This document shows, piece after piece, positions 1 to 13,004 of a stretch of 64,000 nt of DNA (the stretch's first letter is position 1; every line of letters starts with the position of its first letter). The DNA is from Gentiana macrophylla. Its lineage: Eukaryota; Streptophyta; Magnoliopsida; Gentianales; Gentianaceae. The translations under genes and the position numbers were made by a program. The stretch covers positions 83,623,599 to 83,687,598 of the forward strand of contig CM047806.1 in NCBI GenBank assembly GCA_026214975.1, in the 5' to 3' direction. Under the pieces are notes generated by a model. It ran no database searches. It was not told the origin of the DNA and saw only the letters and a program-made list of their open reading frames with translations.

Positions 1-3000
1 ATATTTCGTGATGGCTTGCGCCACACCTTTATCATATAAAGTGTTATTTCCATTTTGGGAACACAATCTAATTGCGTATCCCAAAGATGGTATCCTTCAA
101 AGGAAGAATCTTATTCCTTTCGACGACTTCAAACACCCTTCTGTGTATTAATTACTTCAATCCAATTGAAGATTAATTCCTAAGTAGCTCATCAATCTCA
201 TATTCGCACTAGCTCGAACTTTTCGGCTTCCGAATTTTTCACTTTACTAAGTACACTTGACTATTTCTAAAAATAGTCATAGAGATTAACAAACAATTAT
301 TTGTGGCATTAATTGTCATAAGCCAACAAACATCGGTATGTTTAGGCTTTAGACAATTTTTCTAGAATTTATAACCTTTTCATAAAAAGGTATTTTAGTC
401 CTCTTTGGATAAGATGCGTTTAACCCACATGATTCATAATCATATGGTTCAACATCATCGTAATGACGTTTAATTACACGCTTCTCTTCCAGAGAGGCGT
501 ATTCAGAACAACCACAAATATCAAGGATAACAAAACCATACAAATATTTAGTTTGAGATCCCATCACATATATCATCTATATAGTGACATCAATCTAGTA
601 TGTTAGATTCAATGACCTTCCAACTTTATCGGAATAACATTTATTCTTTACAATTGAATGTGTCTACTAAATCCTAACAAATAATCGAACTTGTGTCCTT
701 CATAAGAACCGAACATAATAACATTTATTTAGTTCCCTTATCGTTTACTAGATCCGAATATGGTAAGTGTTACAACGCTTGTTTCACCTTCCATTTTTGT
801 ATTCAATCTTTCTAATTTAATCACACTTAAGATATCATATATCTTAGAGTTGACTTGAACTTAGATTGATTTATCTCAACTTACTTGCCTATAATAGAAA
901 CTTTAATAAGTTCTCTATTTAAGCACATGCCCTAACTTTCATTTTAATCCTTCAAGCACTTGTAAATGTTTCTTAGTGTAGTCTTCATAAGACTTAAGAA
1001 AGATCACAAGAGCTATGTCTTTGATTTCCTTTCATAAAGAAAATCTAAAGTTTATTAAATAGTTTATTTAACCTTTTAAATCGTATTTAAAACATTAACT
1101 ATTTAATTAACCTTTAAGCAATGATAGAATTAAGTCGATACTTAAATCTTACAATTTTGAAAACAACCTTTCCAAAATTAGATCTGGTCATTCTTATTCA
1201 ACGTTTGAATTAATTGTCATCGTATGACAGAATGATCATCTTGGATCGTGACTAATTCGTTGAAACTAATTTCAAATGATTTAATCATATCATGAGCTTC
1301 TGCTTTCATTAATAATTAAAGTCTTGGAGTACTCCATCAAATATGTAGTCTCCTTGTCTCTAACTACTATAACGGGATTGCTCATGTCATTGCTTATTTT
1401 AAAAGGATTAAAATTACTTAATCATTCTTGAGAACGTTTCTCAAACAGTCATAATTTGGTTTTACTAATCGAGAAAAACATAAATATAAAAGTTTGCTAA
1501 AAAACTACAACATAAAATGAAGATAAAAGAGTGTCGTTGTCTATACACGCAAAATCAAATATGGTCTTTGGGATTATGATTTTGCTCCCACTAGTCAACT
1601 ACTCCCAATTGACTTTCAAGAATTAAAAATTCTTTAGTGGCTGAAATCCTATCTAGTTGACTCGATCCCCGACGTGGGCCGATCGACCGGGTCAATTTCG
1701 ACGGTAGGTACTTTCTACCAATCGCGCCTAACGCGACTTCCGAGTGGTTTGACTAGTCAACTCTTTGACAATTCACATCGCCTATGTGATAGTCAACCGA
1801 TGTCTCTAAAATCGGACGGTCCCGACGTGGGCCAATCACCGCAAGATTCTTAGTCGAGTCAGAACCCAAGTATTCATGAGATCTCATAACGATCATATCT
1901 CGATAATGACGATATACCCGTGGTAGGTCAACTCCCGACGTGGCCGATCGCTTGGATCCGAACAAGGGCTCTTCACCGTCACTATAATATCGGGAGACAT
2001 ATTATAACTCGATTTTTGTGGTGGGAGTAATTTTAAATTAATTCACTTAATTAATCTTGAATTAATTCTCTTAATTAATTTAATTACGGTCTCATCAAAT
2101 ATATCTATCTCTATAGACATACATCCTACACATTTATCTAGATCGTGCCTAGTCATGCATCTATCGTATCATATAAAATAAATACAAGCACAAAATAAAT
2201 AAATGCGTAAAGTAACCGGTATGATCATGGACTTTTCCTAGGTGCGGTTTCGAATACAAAACCGATTTAAACCGCTGGTCACAATCTAAGGGTAATGCAA
2301 CCGCCAATAGGATCTTTAATGCGCCATTCTCCAATGGGATCTTTATTTTTCGTCTTTCTTTGGTCTCCATCTTCTCGCCTCCATTCTTGTTACATTTAAT
2401 TCTATCTAATAAAATAAATACACCCGCCGCACACGGGGAGTCAACGTGAATGGGATAAATGCAGTAAAATAAACTAGGTCACGTTCTTCATAACGGCCTC
2501 AGACAATTTTTAAACCAACAGAAAAATTAAATCATTCACATCTATCCTATCGATTCGAGTCCATGATCAATCGGGTCCATATAATCATATTATATCTACT
2601 ATATCTAATCCATACAATAAAATCTTATAAAAAGATAAAATTAAAATTTAACTACTTCCGTCTTAATTAATCAATTAACATTTAATCTATTAAATAATTT
2701 TATCCAATCAATTAACTAATTAACATTTAATTAATTAAATGATTTTAATCGAAATAAAATTAACGATTAATTTTAAACCGATTTTAATTTTAATTTTAAT
2801 TAATTAGAACTATTCCAAAATAAATCAAAATTAAAATTATTTCTCTTTTGTTTCTTTCCTTTTGATTCGTAATCAAAAGGGATGCCTTTGGTTTCCTAAA
2901 CCAAATTTGGCTTAGGCCTGGCCACTTTCCAAAATCAAAATTTTAGAAGTGCGCACAGCTTCCAGCTTTTACAAATCAAATATTTGGAAAGGGCCAGGCC

Positions 3001-3557
3001 TATTCCAAATCAAATATTTGGAAAGGCCAAATAATTTTAGTTTAGGCGCCACTTTCCAAAATCAAAATTTTGGAAGTGTTTCAGCCAGCCTTTTCCCAAA
3101 TCAAATATTTGGAAAGGCTGCAGCCTATTCCAAACAAAGTTTGGAAAGGCCATTATCATTTTAATGTCATGTGGCATCCCAATGGCCAAACTATTTGAAC
3201 CATTGGTTAGCCCACATGACACAACTAAACAAAGGATATTTTAATCACAACTATGAACCATATTGAATCACAAAATACACAAAACAAAAATTTGGAGATC
3301 CGCCAAAGATTGACCGGTCAACCGATCGCCGGCAAAGCGAGTTGCCTCGCCGCCGCCGCCGCCGCCGGCCGCCGCGGTGGTGGTGCCGCGCTTGATCGGC
3401 CGAGCACCACCCGATCCCCCTTTTTTTTTCTTTTCATGTATCAATTTTGCAAATCAAAAATCTTTCATCTTTTAATTACGTGATTTAAACGATAAAATTA
3501 ACTACGCGATAATAACATGCTTATTGCTTAAGCTCAAACACTGGCTCGCTACCACTT
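1..3557 (-). mobile_element. Partial internal region of a non-autonomous copia-type element (second tandem copy)
   Basis: This stretch is a near copy of 7433-10995, running from the window edge to the LTR at 3558. On the minus strand it is the PBS-proximal part of an internal region. It contains no gag, protease, integrase or reverse transcriptase motif in any frame; the only open frames are short and AT-rich. Small indels against the other copy cluster at CAG/CTG positions. It probably continues left of the window for about 1.9 kb to a further LTR, which is an inference from the length of the second copy. Confidence 0.75.
2920..3155. repeat. Cluster of short inverted repeats (copy 1)
   Basis: About six consecutive stem-loops are built on the cores TTCCAAATCAAATATTTGGAA and TTTCCAAAATCAAAATTTTG, the last one being a shorter CCAAACAAAGTTTGG variant. 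The outer arms carry GGCC/GGCCT that also pair. The same cluster recurs at 10360-10596. On the element's sense (minus) strand it lies roughly 400-640 nt downstream of the PBS, within the untranslated leader. Confidence 0.7.
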
Positions 3558-5561
3558 TGTTAGGAAATCTACGCGGGAACGCAATGAATTCAAAAATTCA
3601 TTTCCTATCGACCCAAGATCGACTTCGTTTAAGCAATAAACAAACAAGTAGTAGACGGTGGTTACCTTGGTTGATCTAAAAGATCGACGCTTTGACCGTC
3701 TAAGGAGAGTAGTAGTTCGCATAGAGCCGCCCAAGTGTTCGGCCTCTACCGCTAGTCCACACGACAGACCCGCGGAATCCCATCATGGATTGCTATTGGA
3801 AAACTCCGGTTGCTAGACCGGCCCCCTTTCCCTCTCTCCAACTCTCATAGGATGCTCTCTATTTTACACAAGAACTATTAGCTCTTGGAATTATGATGTA
3901 CAAGAGAGCTTGACACCCACCTCCTACTTATAGTAGAAGTGGCGCCCCAAGTAGAGTAGAAAGGAAGAAAACCTTTCTCCAATAAAATAAAGAAAATATA
4001 ATTGATTGATTTATCTCATTTATTATAATATCTCATATTAAATAAATCTAGGATATTGTCAATATCTTATATTGATTATTTCCAAGATATTGTCAATATC
4101 TAATATTGACTATCTTTATTTTATTACCATAAATCAATTTATATATGTGTATATATCACATATACATTACACAAATAAATCTATATATTATATATATATA
4201 TATACACAGTAAGTGCGCATGCATGCAAATCTAATTTGCATGTAATGCACACACACGCATGCACTCATAACATATATATATATTAATTTATTTTATTAAT
4301 ATCTAATATTAATAATAGGTAATATCATTAATTAATTTACACAATCCAAGTGTATCTTATACACTCCAAAATTGCGCCACCTTTAGCCAATAAATTGACA
4401 TCCGAATATCCTTTAATTAATATAATATTATTAATATCTTGTATTTAATTTATTCATAATAAATAAATACCACCATATTAATTTACCACTATAACCTTTA
4501 TAGTCTCGAGATAAACTTTCCTTATTTGGTTATCATCTATAACCACATTTTAATCCGCTAGATGTTCTTATGTGTGTGACCCGATAGGCTTCCGAATATG
4601 TTGGCCGTAGACACAAAGTGCAAATTACTTAAAATGCCCTTCATGCCTAACGATCACGGGATAGCGTCTAGCAACACACCGTGACCCCAATCATCGGAAG
4701 AGTCAAATGCAATTACTACTACCTTTCATGTGAAACAGCCATACCGTGTAACTTACAATCCTATCATTTGTAATAATATCCATACGGTCGTTAGTCGAGT
4801 GTCAAAACATCAACAACCGTATCTTATAACTGGATATCATGCTCTCTCGAAGTAACTCATTTACTCCCACTTTGCAAAGATTCACGAGAGTAAGACATTC
4901 CTTATAAGAAGGCCATTTCGGATATTCGATCCCAATCATAGGATACGCGATTCCCGGACGACCAATCATGTATACTCCGTGATGCTTGAAGATCATACCC
5001 AATCACTACCGCATGATCGCCCGTGGCTGTGGAAACCTCAATAGTGTCAAAGCATGACAATCCACACCGTGATGCCATGAAGACTCGGTCTTAAGGATAA
5101 TTACACAACCGTCACATAGTGTGACACTTATCGTGTAAGTGGGTCATCCCTAACGCACGCATTCTCTAATACACGCCCACGTGACATACCCAAGTGTCTC
5201 TACACTTCGATAGACGAGATATATCCTGCCGCCTTAAAGACAGAAGACATCTAATACGTGCTAGTCTGTTTATACTATCAATGCCCCTGTTTAATAGTAC
5301 ATCACCAGAGACATTTAAGTATCAAACTTATCAAAGTGATTAGAGATCTCATCAACCATAATCGCCTATCATGGTTTCTCTATCACAGTTTAATACTAAG
5401 GACGTTATCATATAACAATTCACAATTGGTTCTTTAAAAGAACAAATATATGACAACAGAAAAGCCATTTAATATATGTATAAACATAAAGAAATAGTAT
5501 AAATGATCCGACCCGGTCGGATCCGGTCCAACCCGATTGGGTTTAGGACACTATTCCAACA
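3558..5561 (-). repeat. LTR of the non-autonomous copia element (shared middle LTR, 2004 bp)
   Basis: Read on the minus strand it starts TGTTGGAATAGTGTCC at 5561 and ends CCTAACA at 3558. It aligns along its whole length with 10996-13004. A PPT-like GGCCAAGTGGGAGAT abuts its U3 end at 5562-5576, so it is the 3' LTR of the element to its right. It is also followed at 3540-3557 by a degenerate PBS, so it doubles as the 5' LTR of the internal region 1-3557. A (TA)n tract lies near 4183-4203. A minus-strand TATA-like CTATAAGTAG occurs near 3930. Confidence 0.85.
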
Positions 5562-7432
5562 ATCTCCCACTTGGCCTAAAACCAATCACTCGCACACACA
5601 AGACCAAGTTGAAACACAAGAATCTCATGCAATACTTGCAACCACTTTTATCCATAAACGGATCACTATCCGTGGGGACTCAGACTATCTTCACAACATG
5701 TTCCAAATGACCAAGTCAAAGGAACCGCCTTAACACACACACGAATCTCTGACGAGACCCTGGTCCTTGCTTCAAGCAATAAATCCACTTACTATATCAG
5801 CTATACAGAAAAGGTGGAAGAACCGTATAAGGTTCATGAATGAACCTTCTAGATCCATGTACTGCTCCCGCTGCGCCTCTAAGGCACTACTGTGTTTTGG
5901 CTAAGTTGTAGAATTTACAGTGACCCATATGCTAGAACATTTCCAGCTCACTGTATCACTTAATCAAAGTGATCGCAAACCCATACTGTAGCTCCCACTC
6001 GCCTTCATAAGACTTAGGATATACGTTTGTATATCTACGTTTATTTAATTCCAAGTTTCAATAAACTAGGAAACTTTCCTTAACTTGTTTAAGGATATTC
6101 TCGACATTTACTAGATTTACTTTCATATTTGCTCATGACTATTCATGGACTATGAACATCCGGCATTATAAGATGGTTCCTATCGTAGTAGCGAAGGAAA
6201 CCTTCCATAAGCATCATCTTTCACCTTATCTTTAGGACCAACGTCCTAACATAGATAGATCTCGCGATCTATGCTAAACTTCTTTTAGCATCACATCTAT
6301 ATAGGTAAACTATAATCTAACAGCAGTTAAATCTATCGCTATAGATTCTTATTTCTAAAATAAGAACTGCTAATCCAAGTGTTTTCGTAAAGATCTTGAA
6401 TTACCAAACATTAATTGACTGTGACATGGGGAGATTATTCATGAGAGAGATATCCAATACCTTACTCAAAAATAGTAATGCACTCCCACTATCCATCTTG
6501 CACATTGGGCATATCCTTCTTTTGACTAAATCAAACTCCTTTGATTATCAAACAAAGAAATCGTCTAAAAAACTTGTTTGAGTCCATAAATGGATCTCGT
6601 GGACTTACATATCATGTTATTGTCTATGAACATCGAGCTTTCTGCCCAACATCTTCAACACTATCATATAGTCATGATACGAAGTTACAACAAGCATAGT
6701 CTGAATAGGGCAGGCACAATTTGCCAAAGATAAAGACAATTATAAGGTTTACACCTCATGCCCTTCGGCCGTCACTATAGCCTTATGGTAATCATATTAC
6801 TATCCATGTCACCTTTCAGGACACTTCCCTTAGGTAAGGCAGACTAGGTTCACAACCTGGTTGTCACTTTGATGGAATCTAATTCGAGATATTATGGCTC
6901 TAGCCATATCTCTCAATATTGCCTCTCAAACATTCTTTCATAAGTCGTGAGATATTCATTCTTCAAGATGAACATACCAAAGCCTTTTCGGGCTTAAGGT
7001 CATCCACAGACTTACGTAACTTTTGTGTGCTCTCGAGCGATGATCTACACCTCATCGCTTATGCGGCGGCCGCTCACGTTCCTATGGTTTGAATATATCT
7101 TTGTGGATCTCAAAACTTTTGAGATCTCGATTCACTCCCACTGTTTCTTTTGGAAGAAACACTTCCTCTAGAAGACGACATGTTTGGAGACAAACACCTT
7201 TTGCTCATGGACCAGTAAATAATATCTAAGCGTACTTCTTTGAGATATTCCACAAAGTTGCATATGTCGTACTAGGCTCCAAGCCTTTCTGACTTTGCTT
7301 ATGACAACTTCAAATCATCGGTTAAGACAGATTTGACATTATCCTCTTCCATATCTAATATGGAATTTATTCAACCTTTATTCTTTGGAACTCGGTTAAG
7401 TATAAGGGCACTATCCCGAAGCGGGTAAGGGA
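5562..7432 (-). other. 3' part of the LARD internal region, no gene seen
   Basis: This 1.9-kb stretch is present only once in the window. On the sense (minus) strand it is the part just upstream of the 3' LTR. No reverse transcriptase, RNase H or other protein similarity could be read in any frame. It contains many short runs resembling copia UTR sequence and ends at the PPT GGCCAAGTGGGAGAT. Confidence 0.6.
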
Positions 7433-9109
7433 TATTTCGCATGGCTTGCGTCACACCTTTATCATATAAAGTGTTATTTCCATTTTGGGAACACAATCTA
7501 ATTGCGTATCCCAAAGATGGTATCCTTCAAGGGAAGAATCTTATTCCTTTTCAGACGACTTCTGAAACACCCTTCAGGTATTAATTACTTCAATCCAATT
7601 GAAGATTAATTCCTAAGTAGCTCATCAATCTCATATTCGCATTTTAGCTCGAACTTTTCGGGCTTCCGAATTTTTCACTTTACTAAGTACACTTGACTAT
7701 TTCTAAAAATAGTCATAGAGATTAACAAACAATTATTTGTGGCATTAATTGTCATAAGCCAACAAACATCGGTATGTTTAGGCTTTAGACAATTTTTCTA
7801 GAATTTATAACCTTTTCATAAAAGGGTATTTTAGTCCTCTTTGGATAAGATGCGTTTAACCCACATGATTCATAATCATATGGTTCAACATCATCAGAAT
7901 GACGTTTAATTACACGCTTCTCTTCCAGAGAGACTGTGTCTAGAACAACCACAAATATCAAGGATAACAGCCATACAAATATTTAGTTTGAGATCCCATC
8001 ACATATATCATCTATATAGTGACATCAATCTAGTATGTTAGATTCAGTGACCTTCCAACTTTATCAGAATAACATTTATTCTTTACAATTGAATGTGTCT
8101 ACTAAATCCTAACAAATAACTGAACTTGTGTCCTTCATAAGAACCGGAACATAATAACATTTATTTAGTTCCCTTATCAGTTTACTAGATCCAGAATATG
8201 GTAAGTGTTACAACGTTTGTTTCACCTTCCATTTTTGTATTCAATCTTTCTAATTTAATCACACTCGTAAGATATCATATATCTTAGAGTTGACTTGAAC
8301 TTAGATTGATTTATCTCAACTTACTTGCCTATAATAGAAACTTTAATAAGTTCTCTATTTAAGCACATGCCCTAACTTTCATTTTAATCCTTCAAGCACT
8401 TGTAAATGTTTCTTAGTGTAGTCTTCATAAGACTTAAGAAAGATCACAAGAGCTATGTCTTTGATTTCCTTTCATAAAGAAAATCTAAAGTTTATTAAAT
8501 AGTTTATTTAACCTTTTAAATCGTATTTAAAACATTAACTATTTAATTAACCTTTAAGCAATGATAGAATTAAGTCGATACTTAAATCTTACAATTTTGA
8601 AAACAACCTTTCCAAAATTAGATCTGGTCATTCTTATTCAACGTTTGAATTAATTGTCATCGTATGATGACTGAATGATCATCTTGGATCGTGACTAATT
8701 CGTTGAAACTAATTTCAAATGATTTAATCATATCATGAGCTTCTGCTTTCATTAATAATTAAAGTCTTGGAGTACTCCATCAAATATGTAGTCTCCTTGT
8801 CTCTAACTACTATAACGGGATTGCTCATGTCATTGCTTATTTTAAAAGGATTAAAATTACTTAATCATTCTTGAGAACGTTTCTCAAACAGTCATAATTT
8901 GGTTTTACTAATCGAGAAAACATAAATATAAAAGTTTGCTAAAAACTACAACATAAAATGAAGATAAAAGAGTGTCGTTGATTTCATATACACGCAAAAT
9001 CAAATATGGTCTTTGGGATTATGATTTTGCTCCCACTAGTCAACTACTCCCAATTGACTTTCAAGAATTAAAAATTCTTTAGTGGCTGAAATCCTATCTA
9101 GTTGACTCG

Positions 9110-9400
9110 ATCCCCGACGTGGGCCGATCGACCGGGTCAATTTCGACGGGTAGGTACTTCTTACCAATCGCGCGTCTAACGCGACTTCAAGTGGTTTGAC
9201 TAGTCAACTCTTTGACAATTCACATCGTCTATGTGATAGTCAACCGTATGTCTCTAAAATCGACGGTCCCGACGTGGGCCAATCACCGCAAGATTCTTAG
9301 TCGAGTCGTAACTCAAGTATTCATGAGATCTCATAACGATCATATCTCGATAATGACGATATACCCGTGGTAGGTCAACTCCCGACGTGGGCCGATCAGT
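9110..9400. repeat. Three dispersed copies of a CCCGACGTGGGCC motif
   Basis: The motif CCCGACGTGGGCCRATC occurs near 9112, 9268 and 9381, each within a GTCAACT-rich context. The same three sites occur in the other copy near 1672, 1829 and 1935. The spacing is irregular, so this is not a simple tandem array. Confidence 0.6.
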
Positions 9401-10359
9401 TGATCCGAACAAGGGCTCTTCACAATCACTATAATATTGGGAGACATATTATAACTCGATTTTTGTGGTGGGAGTAATTTTAAATTAATTCACTTAATTA
9501 ATCTTGAATTAATTCTCTTAATTAATTTAATTACGGTCTCATCAAATATATCTATCTCTATAGACATACATCCTACACATTTATCTAGATCGTGCCTAGT
9601 CATGCATCTATCGTATCATATAAAATAAATACAAGCACAAAATAAATAAATGCGTAAAGTAACCGGGTATGATCATGGATTTTTCCTAGGTGCGGTTTGA
9701 ATACAAACCGAGCGAAACCGCGGGTCACAATCTAAGGGTAATGCAACCGCCAATAGGATCTTTAATGCGCCATTCTCCAATGGGATCTTTATTTTTCGCC
9801 TTTCTTTGGTCTCCATCTTTCGCTCCATTCTTGTTACATTTAATTCTATCTAATAAAATAAATACACCCGCCGCTTTGGGGAGTCAACGGAATGGGATAA
9901 ATGCAGAAAATAAACTAGGTCACGTTCTTCATAACGGCCTAGGACAATTTTTAAACCAACAGAAAAATTAAATCATTCACATCTATCCTATCGATCGAGT
10001 CCATGATCAATCGGGGTCCATATAATCATATTATATCTACTATATCTAATCCATACAATAAAATCTTATAAAAGATAAAATTAAAATTTAACTACTTCCG
10101 TCTTAATTAATCAATTAACATTTAATCTATTAAATAATTTTATCCAATCAATTAACTAATTAACATTTAATTAATTAAATGATTTTAATCGAAATAAAAT
10201 TAACGATTAATTTTAAACCGATTTTAATTTTAATTTTAATTAATTAGAACTATTCCAAAATAAATCAAAATTAAAATTATTTCTCTTTTGTTTCTTTCCT
10301 TTTGATTCGTAATCAAAAGGATGCCTTTGGTTTCTAAACCAAATTTGGCTTAAGCCGCC

Positions 10360-10596
10360 ACTTTCCAAAATCAAAATTTTAGAAGTGGCTGAAGCCTCAG
10401 CTTTACAAATCAAATATTTGGAAAGGGGCCTAGGCCTATTCCAAATCAAATATTTGGAAAGGCCAAATAATTTTAGTTTAGGCTCGCCACTTTCCAAAAT
10501 CAAAATTTTGGAAGTGGCTCAAAGCTCAAGCCTTTCCCAAATCAAATATTTGGAAAGGCTCAGCCTATTCCAAACAAAGTTTGGAAAGGCCATTAT
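10360..10596. repeat. Cluster of six short inverted repeats (copy 2)
   Basis: There are six adjacent imperfect palindromes, most with an 8-bp TTCCAAAT/ATTTGGAA stem and a CAAAT loop, and several extended by pairing GGCC arms. Two variants use TTTCCAAAATCAAAATTTTG. The arrangement matches the copy at 2920-3155. It lies in the leader of the non-autonomous element, between the PBS and the CGACGTGGG motifs. Confidence 0.75.
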
Positions 10597-10764
10597 CATT
10601 TTAATGTCATGTGGCATCCCAATGGCCAAATTATTTGAACCATTGGTTAGCCACATGACACAACTAAACAAAGGATATTTTAATCACAACTATGAACCAT
10701 ATTGAATCACAAAATACACAAAACAAAAATTTGGAGATCCGCCAAAGATTGACCGGTCACCTGA

Positions 10765-10835
10765 TTCGCGGCGCAAGTTGCCTCTTTGCCGCCGCCGCCG
10801 CCGCCGACCGCCGCGGTGGTGGTGCCGCCCATGAT
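10765..10835. repeat. GC-rich (GCC)n microsatellite in the leader
   Basis: A run of GCC trinucleotides followed by CCGCGGTGGTGG forms a sharply GC-rich island in otherwise AT-rich sequence. The counterpart at 3346-3395 differs in length and flanks. A minus-strand ATG frame of about 41 codons through this patch is not conserved in the other copy, so it is not called as a gene. Confidence 0.6.
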
Positions 10836-10979
10836 CGGCCGAGCACCACCCGATCCCCTTTTTTTTTTTTCTTTTCATGTATCAATTTTGCAAATCAAAA
10901 ATCTTTCATCTTTTAATTACGTGATTTAAACGATAAAATTAACTACGCATAATAACATGCTTATTGCTTAAGCTCAAAC

Positions 10980-10995
10980 CTGGCTCTGCTACCAC
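10980..10995 (-). other. Primer-binding site of the non-autonomous copia element
   Basis: Directly after the LTR end (CCTAACA) the minus strand reads GTGGTAGCAGAGCCAG, resembling the TGGTATCAGAGC primer-binding site of plant copia elements complementary to initiator tRNA-Met. The counterpart at 3540-3557 is degenerate. Confidence 0.75.
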
Positions 10996-11620
10996 TGTTA
11001 GGAAATCTACGCGGGAACGCAGCGGAATTCAAAAATTCATTTCCTATCGACCCAAGATCGACTTCGTTTAAGCAATAAACAAACAAGTAGTAGACGGTGG
11101 TTACCTTGGTTGATCTAAAAGATCGACGCTTTGACCGTCTAAGGAGAGTAGTTCTGCATAGAGCCGCCCAAGTGTTCGGCCTCTACCGCTAGTCCACACG
11201 AACAGCCCGCCGGAATCCCATCATGGATTGCTATTGGAAAACTCCGGTTGCTAGACCGGCCCTTTTCCCCTCTCTCCAACTCTCTATAGGATGCTCTCTA
11301 TTTTACACAAGAACTATTAGCTCTTGGAATTATGATGTACAAGAGAGCTTGACACCCACCTCCTACTTATAGTAGAAGTGGCGCCCCAAGTAGAGTAGAA
11401 AGGAAGAAAACCTTTCTCCAATAAAATAAAGAAAATATAATTGATTGATTTATCTCATTTATTATAATATCTCATATTAAATAAATCTAGGATATTGTCA
11501 ATATCTTATATTGATTATTTCCAAGATATTGTCAATATCTAATATTGACTATCTTTAATTTATTACCATAAATCAATTTACATATGTGTATATATCACAT
11601 ATACATTACACAAATAAATC

Positions 11621-11652
<32 letters not shown>

Positions 11653-13004
11653 AAGTATGCATGCATGCAAATCTAATTTGCATGTAATGCACACACACGA
11701 TGCACTCATAACATATATATATATATATTAATTTATTTTATTAATATCTAATATTAATAATAGGTAATATCATTAATTAATTTACACAATCCAAGTGTAT
11801 CTTATACACTCCAAAATTGCGCCACCTTTAGCCAATAAATTGACATCCGGAATATCCTTTAATTAATATAATATTATTAATATCTTGTATTTAATTTATT
11901 CATAATAAATAAATACCACCATATTAATTTACCACTATAACCTTTATAGTCTCGAGATAAACTTTCCTTATTTGGTTATCATCTATAACCACATTTTAAT
12001 CCGGCTAGATGTTCTTATGTGTGTGACCCGATAGGCTTCGAATATGTTGGCCGTAGACACAAAGTGCAAATTACTTAAAATGCCCTTCATGCCTAACGAT
12101 CACGGGATAGCGTCAGCAACACACCGTGACCCCAATCATCGGAAGAGTCAAATGCAATGACTACTACCTTTCATGTGAAACAGCGATTACCGTGTAACTT
12201 ACAATCCTATCATTGTAATAATATCCATACGGTCGTTAGTCGAGTGTCAAAACATCAACAACCGTATCTTATAACTGGATATCATGCTCTCTCGAAGTAA
12301 CTCATTTACTCCCACTTTGCAAAGATTCACGAGAGTAAGACATTCCTTATAAGAAGGCCATTTCGGATATTCGATCCCAATCATAGGATACGCGATTCCC
12401 GGACGACCAATCATGTATACTCCGCATGCTTCAAAATCATACCCAATCACTACCGCATGATCGCCCGTGGCTAGGGGAAACCTCAATAGTGTCAAAGCAT
12501 GACAATCCACACCGTGATGCCATGAAGACTCCGGTCTTAAGGATAATTACACAACCGTCACATAGTGTGACACTTATCGTGTAAGTGGGTCGACCTAACG
12601 ACGCATTCTCTAATACACGCCCACGTGCGGTACCCAAGTGTCTCTACACTTCGATAGACGAGATCTATCCACCCGCTTAAAGACAGAAGACATCTAATAC
12701 GTGCTAGTCTGTTTATACTATCAATGCCCTGTTTAATAGTACATCAGCCTAGAGACATTTAAGTATCAAACTTATCAAAGTGATTAGAGATCTCATCAAC
12801 CATAATCGCCTATCATGGTTTCTCTATCACGATTTAATACTAAGGACGTTATCATATAACAATTCACAATTGGTTCTTTAAAAGAACAAATATATGACAA
12901 TGAAAAGCCATTTAATATATGTATAAACATAAAGAAATAGTATAAATGATCCGACCCGGTCGGATCCGGTCCAACCCGATTGGGTTTAGGACACTATTCC
13001 AACA
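10996..13004 (-). repeat. 5' LTR of the non-autonomous copia element (2009 bp)
   Basis: Minus-strand sense: TGTTGGAATAGTGTCC at 13004 to CCTAACA at 10996. It pairs with 3558-5561. A TATA-like CTATAAGTAG sits at 11363-11372 (minus), about 370 bp from the LTR end, a usual place for the R-U5 boundary. It contains (TA)n near 11620-11642 and CACACA runs. A diverged plus-strand fragment of the same LTR family occurs at 54902-55487. Confidence 0.85.

Larger units (their letters stand above)
3558..13004 (-). mobile_element. Non-autonomous (LARD-like) Ty1/copia-type LTR element
   Basis: The two 2.0-kb LTRs (10996-13004 as 5', 3558-5561 as 3') flank a 5434-bp internal region (5562-10995). The termini are TG...CA. 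The PBS is GTGGTAGCAGAGCCAG on the minus strand, close to the initiator-methionine tRNA type used by plant copia elements. No polyprotein is recognisable, so mobilisation would need proteins supplied in trans. The internal region is AT-rich, with a GC-rich (GCC)n patch and a hairpin cluster in the leader. The element abuts copia pol sequence at 13005. A TSD cannot be tested because the left end of the tandem lies outside the window. Confidence 0.8.

Noticed and set aside
10705..10835. A small ORF with a poly-Gly stretch in the LARD leader
   Set aside because: The other copy at 3346-3395 lacks the ATG and the frame; this is a (GCC)n microsatellite.
1..13004. Possibility of a palindromic or CRISPR-like array in the repeated left block
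   Set aside because: The direct repeats are 2-kb LTRs and a long internal region, not short spaced repeats; the genome is eukaryotic.
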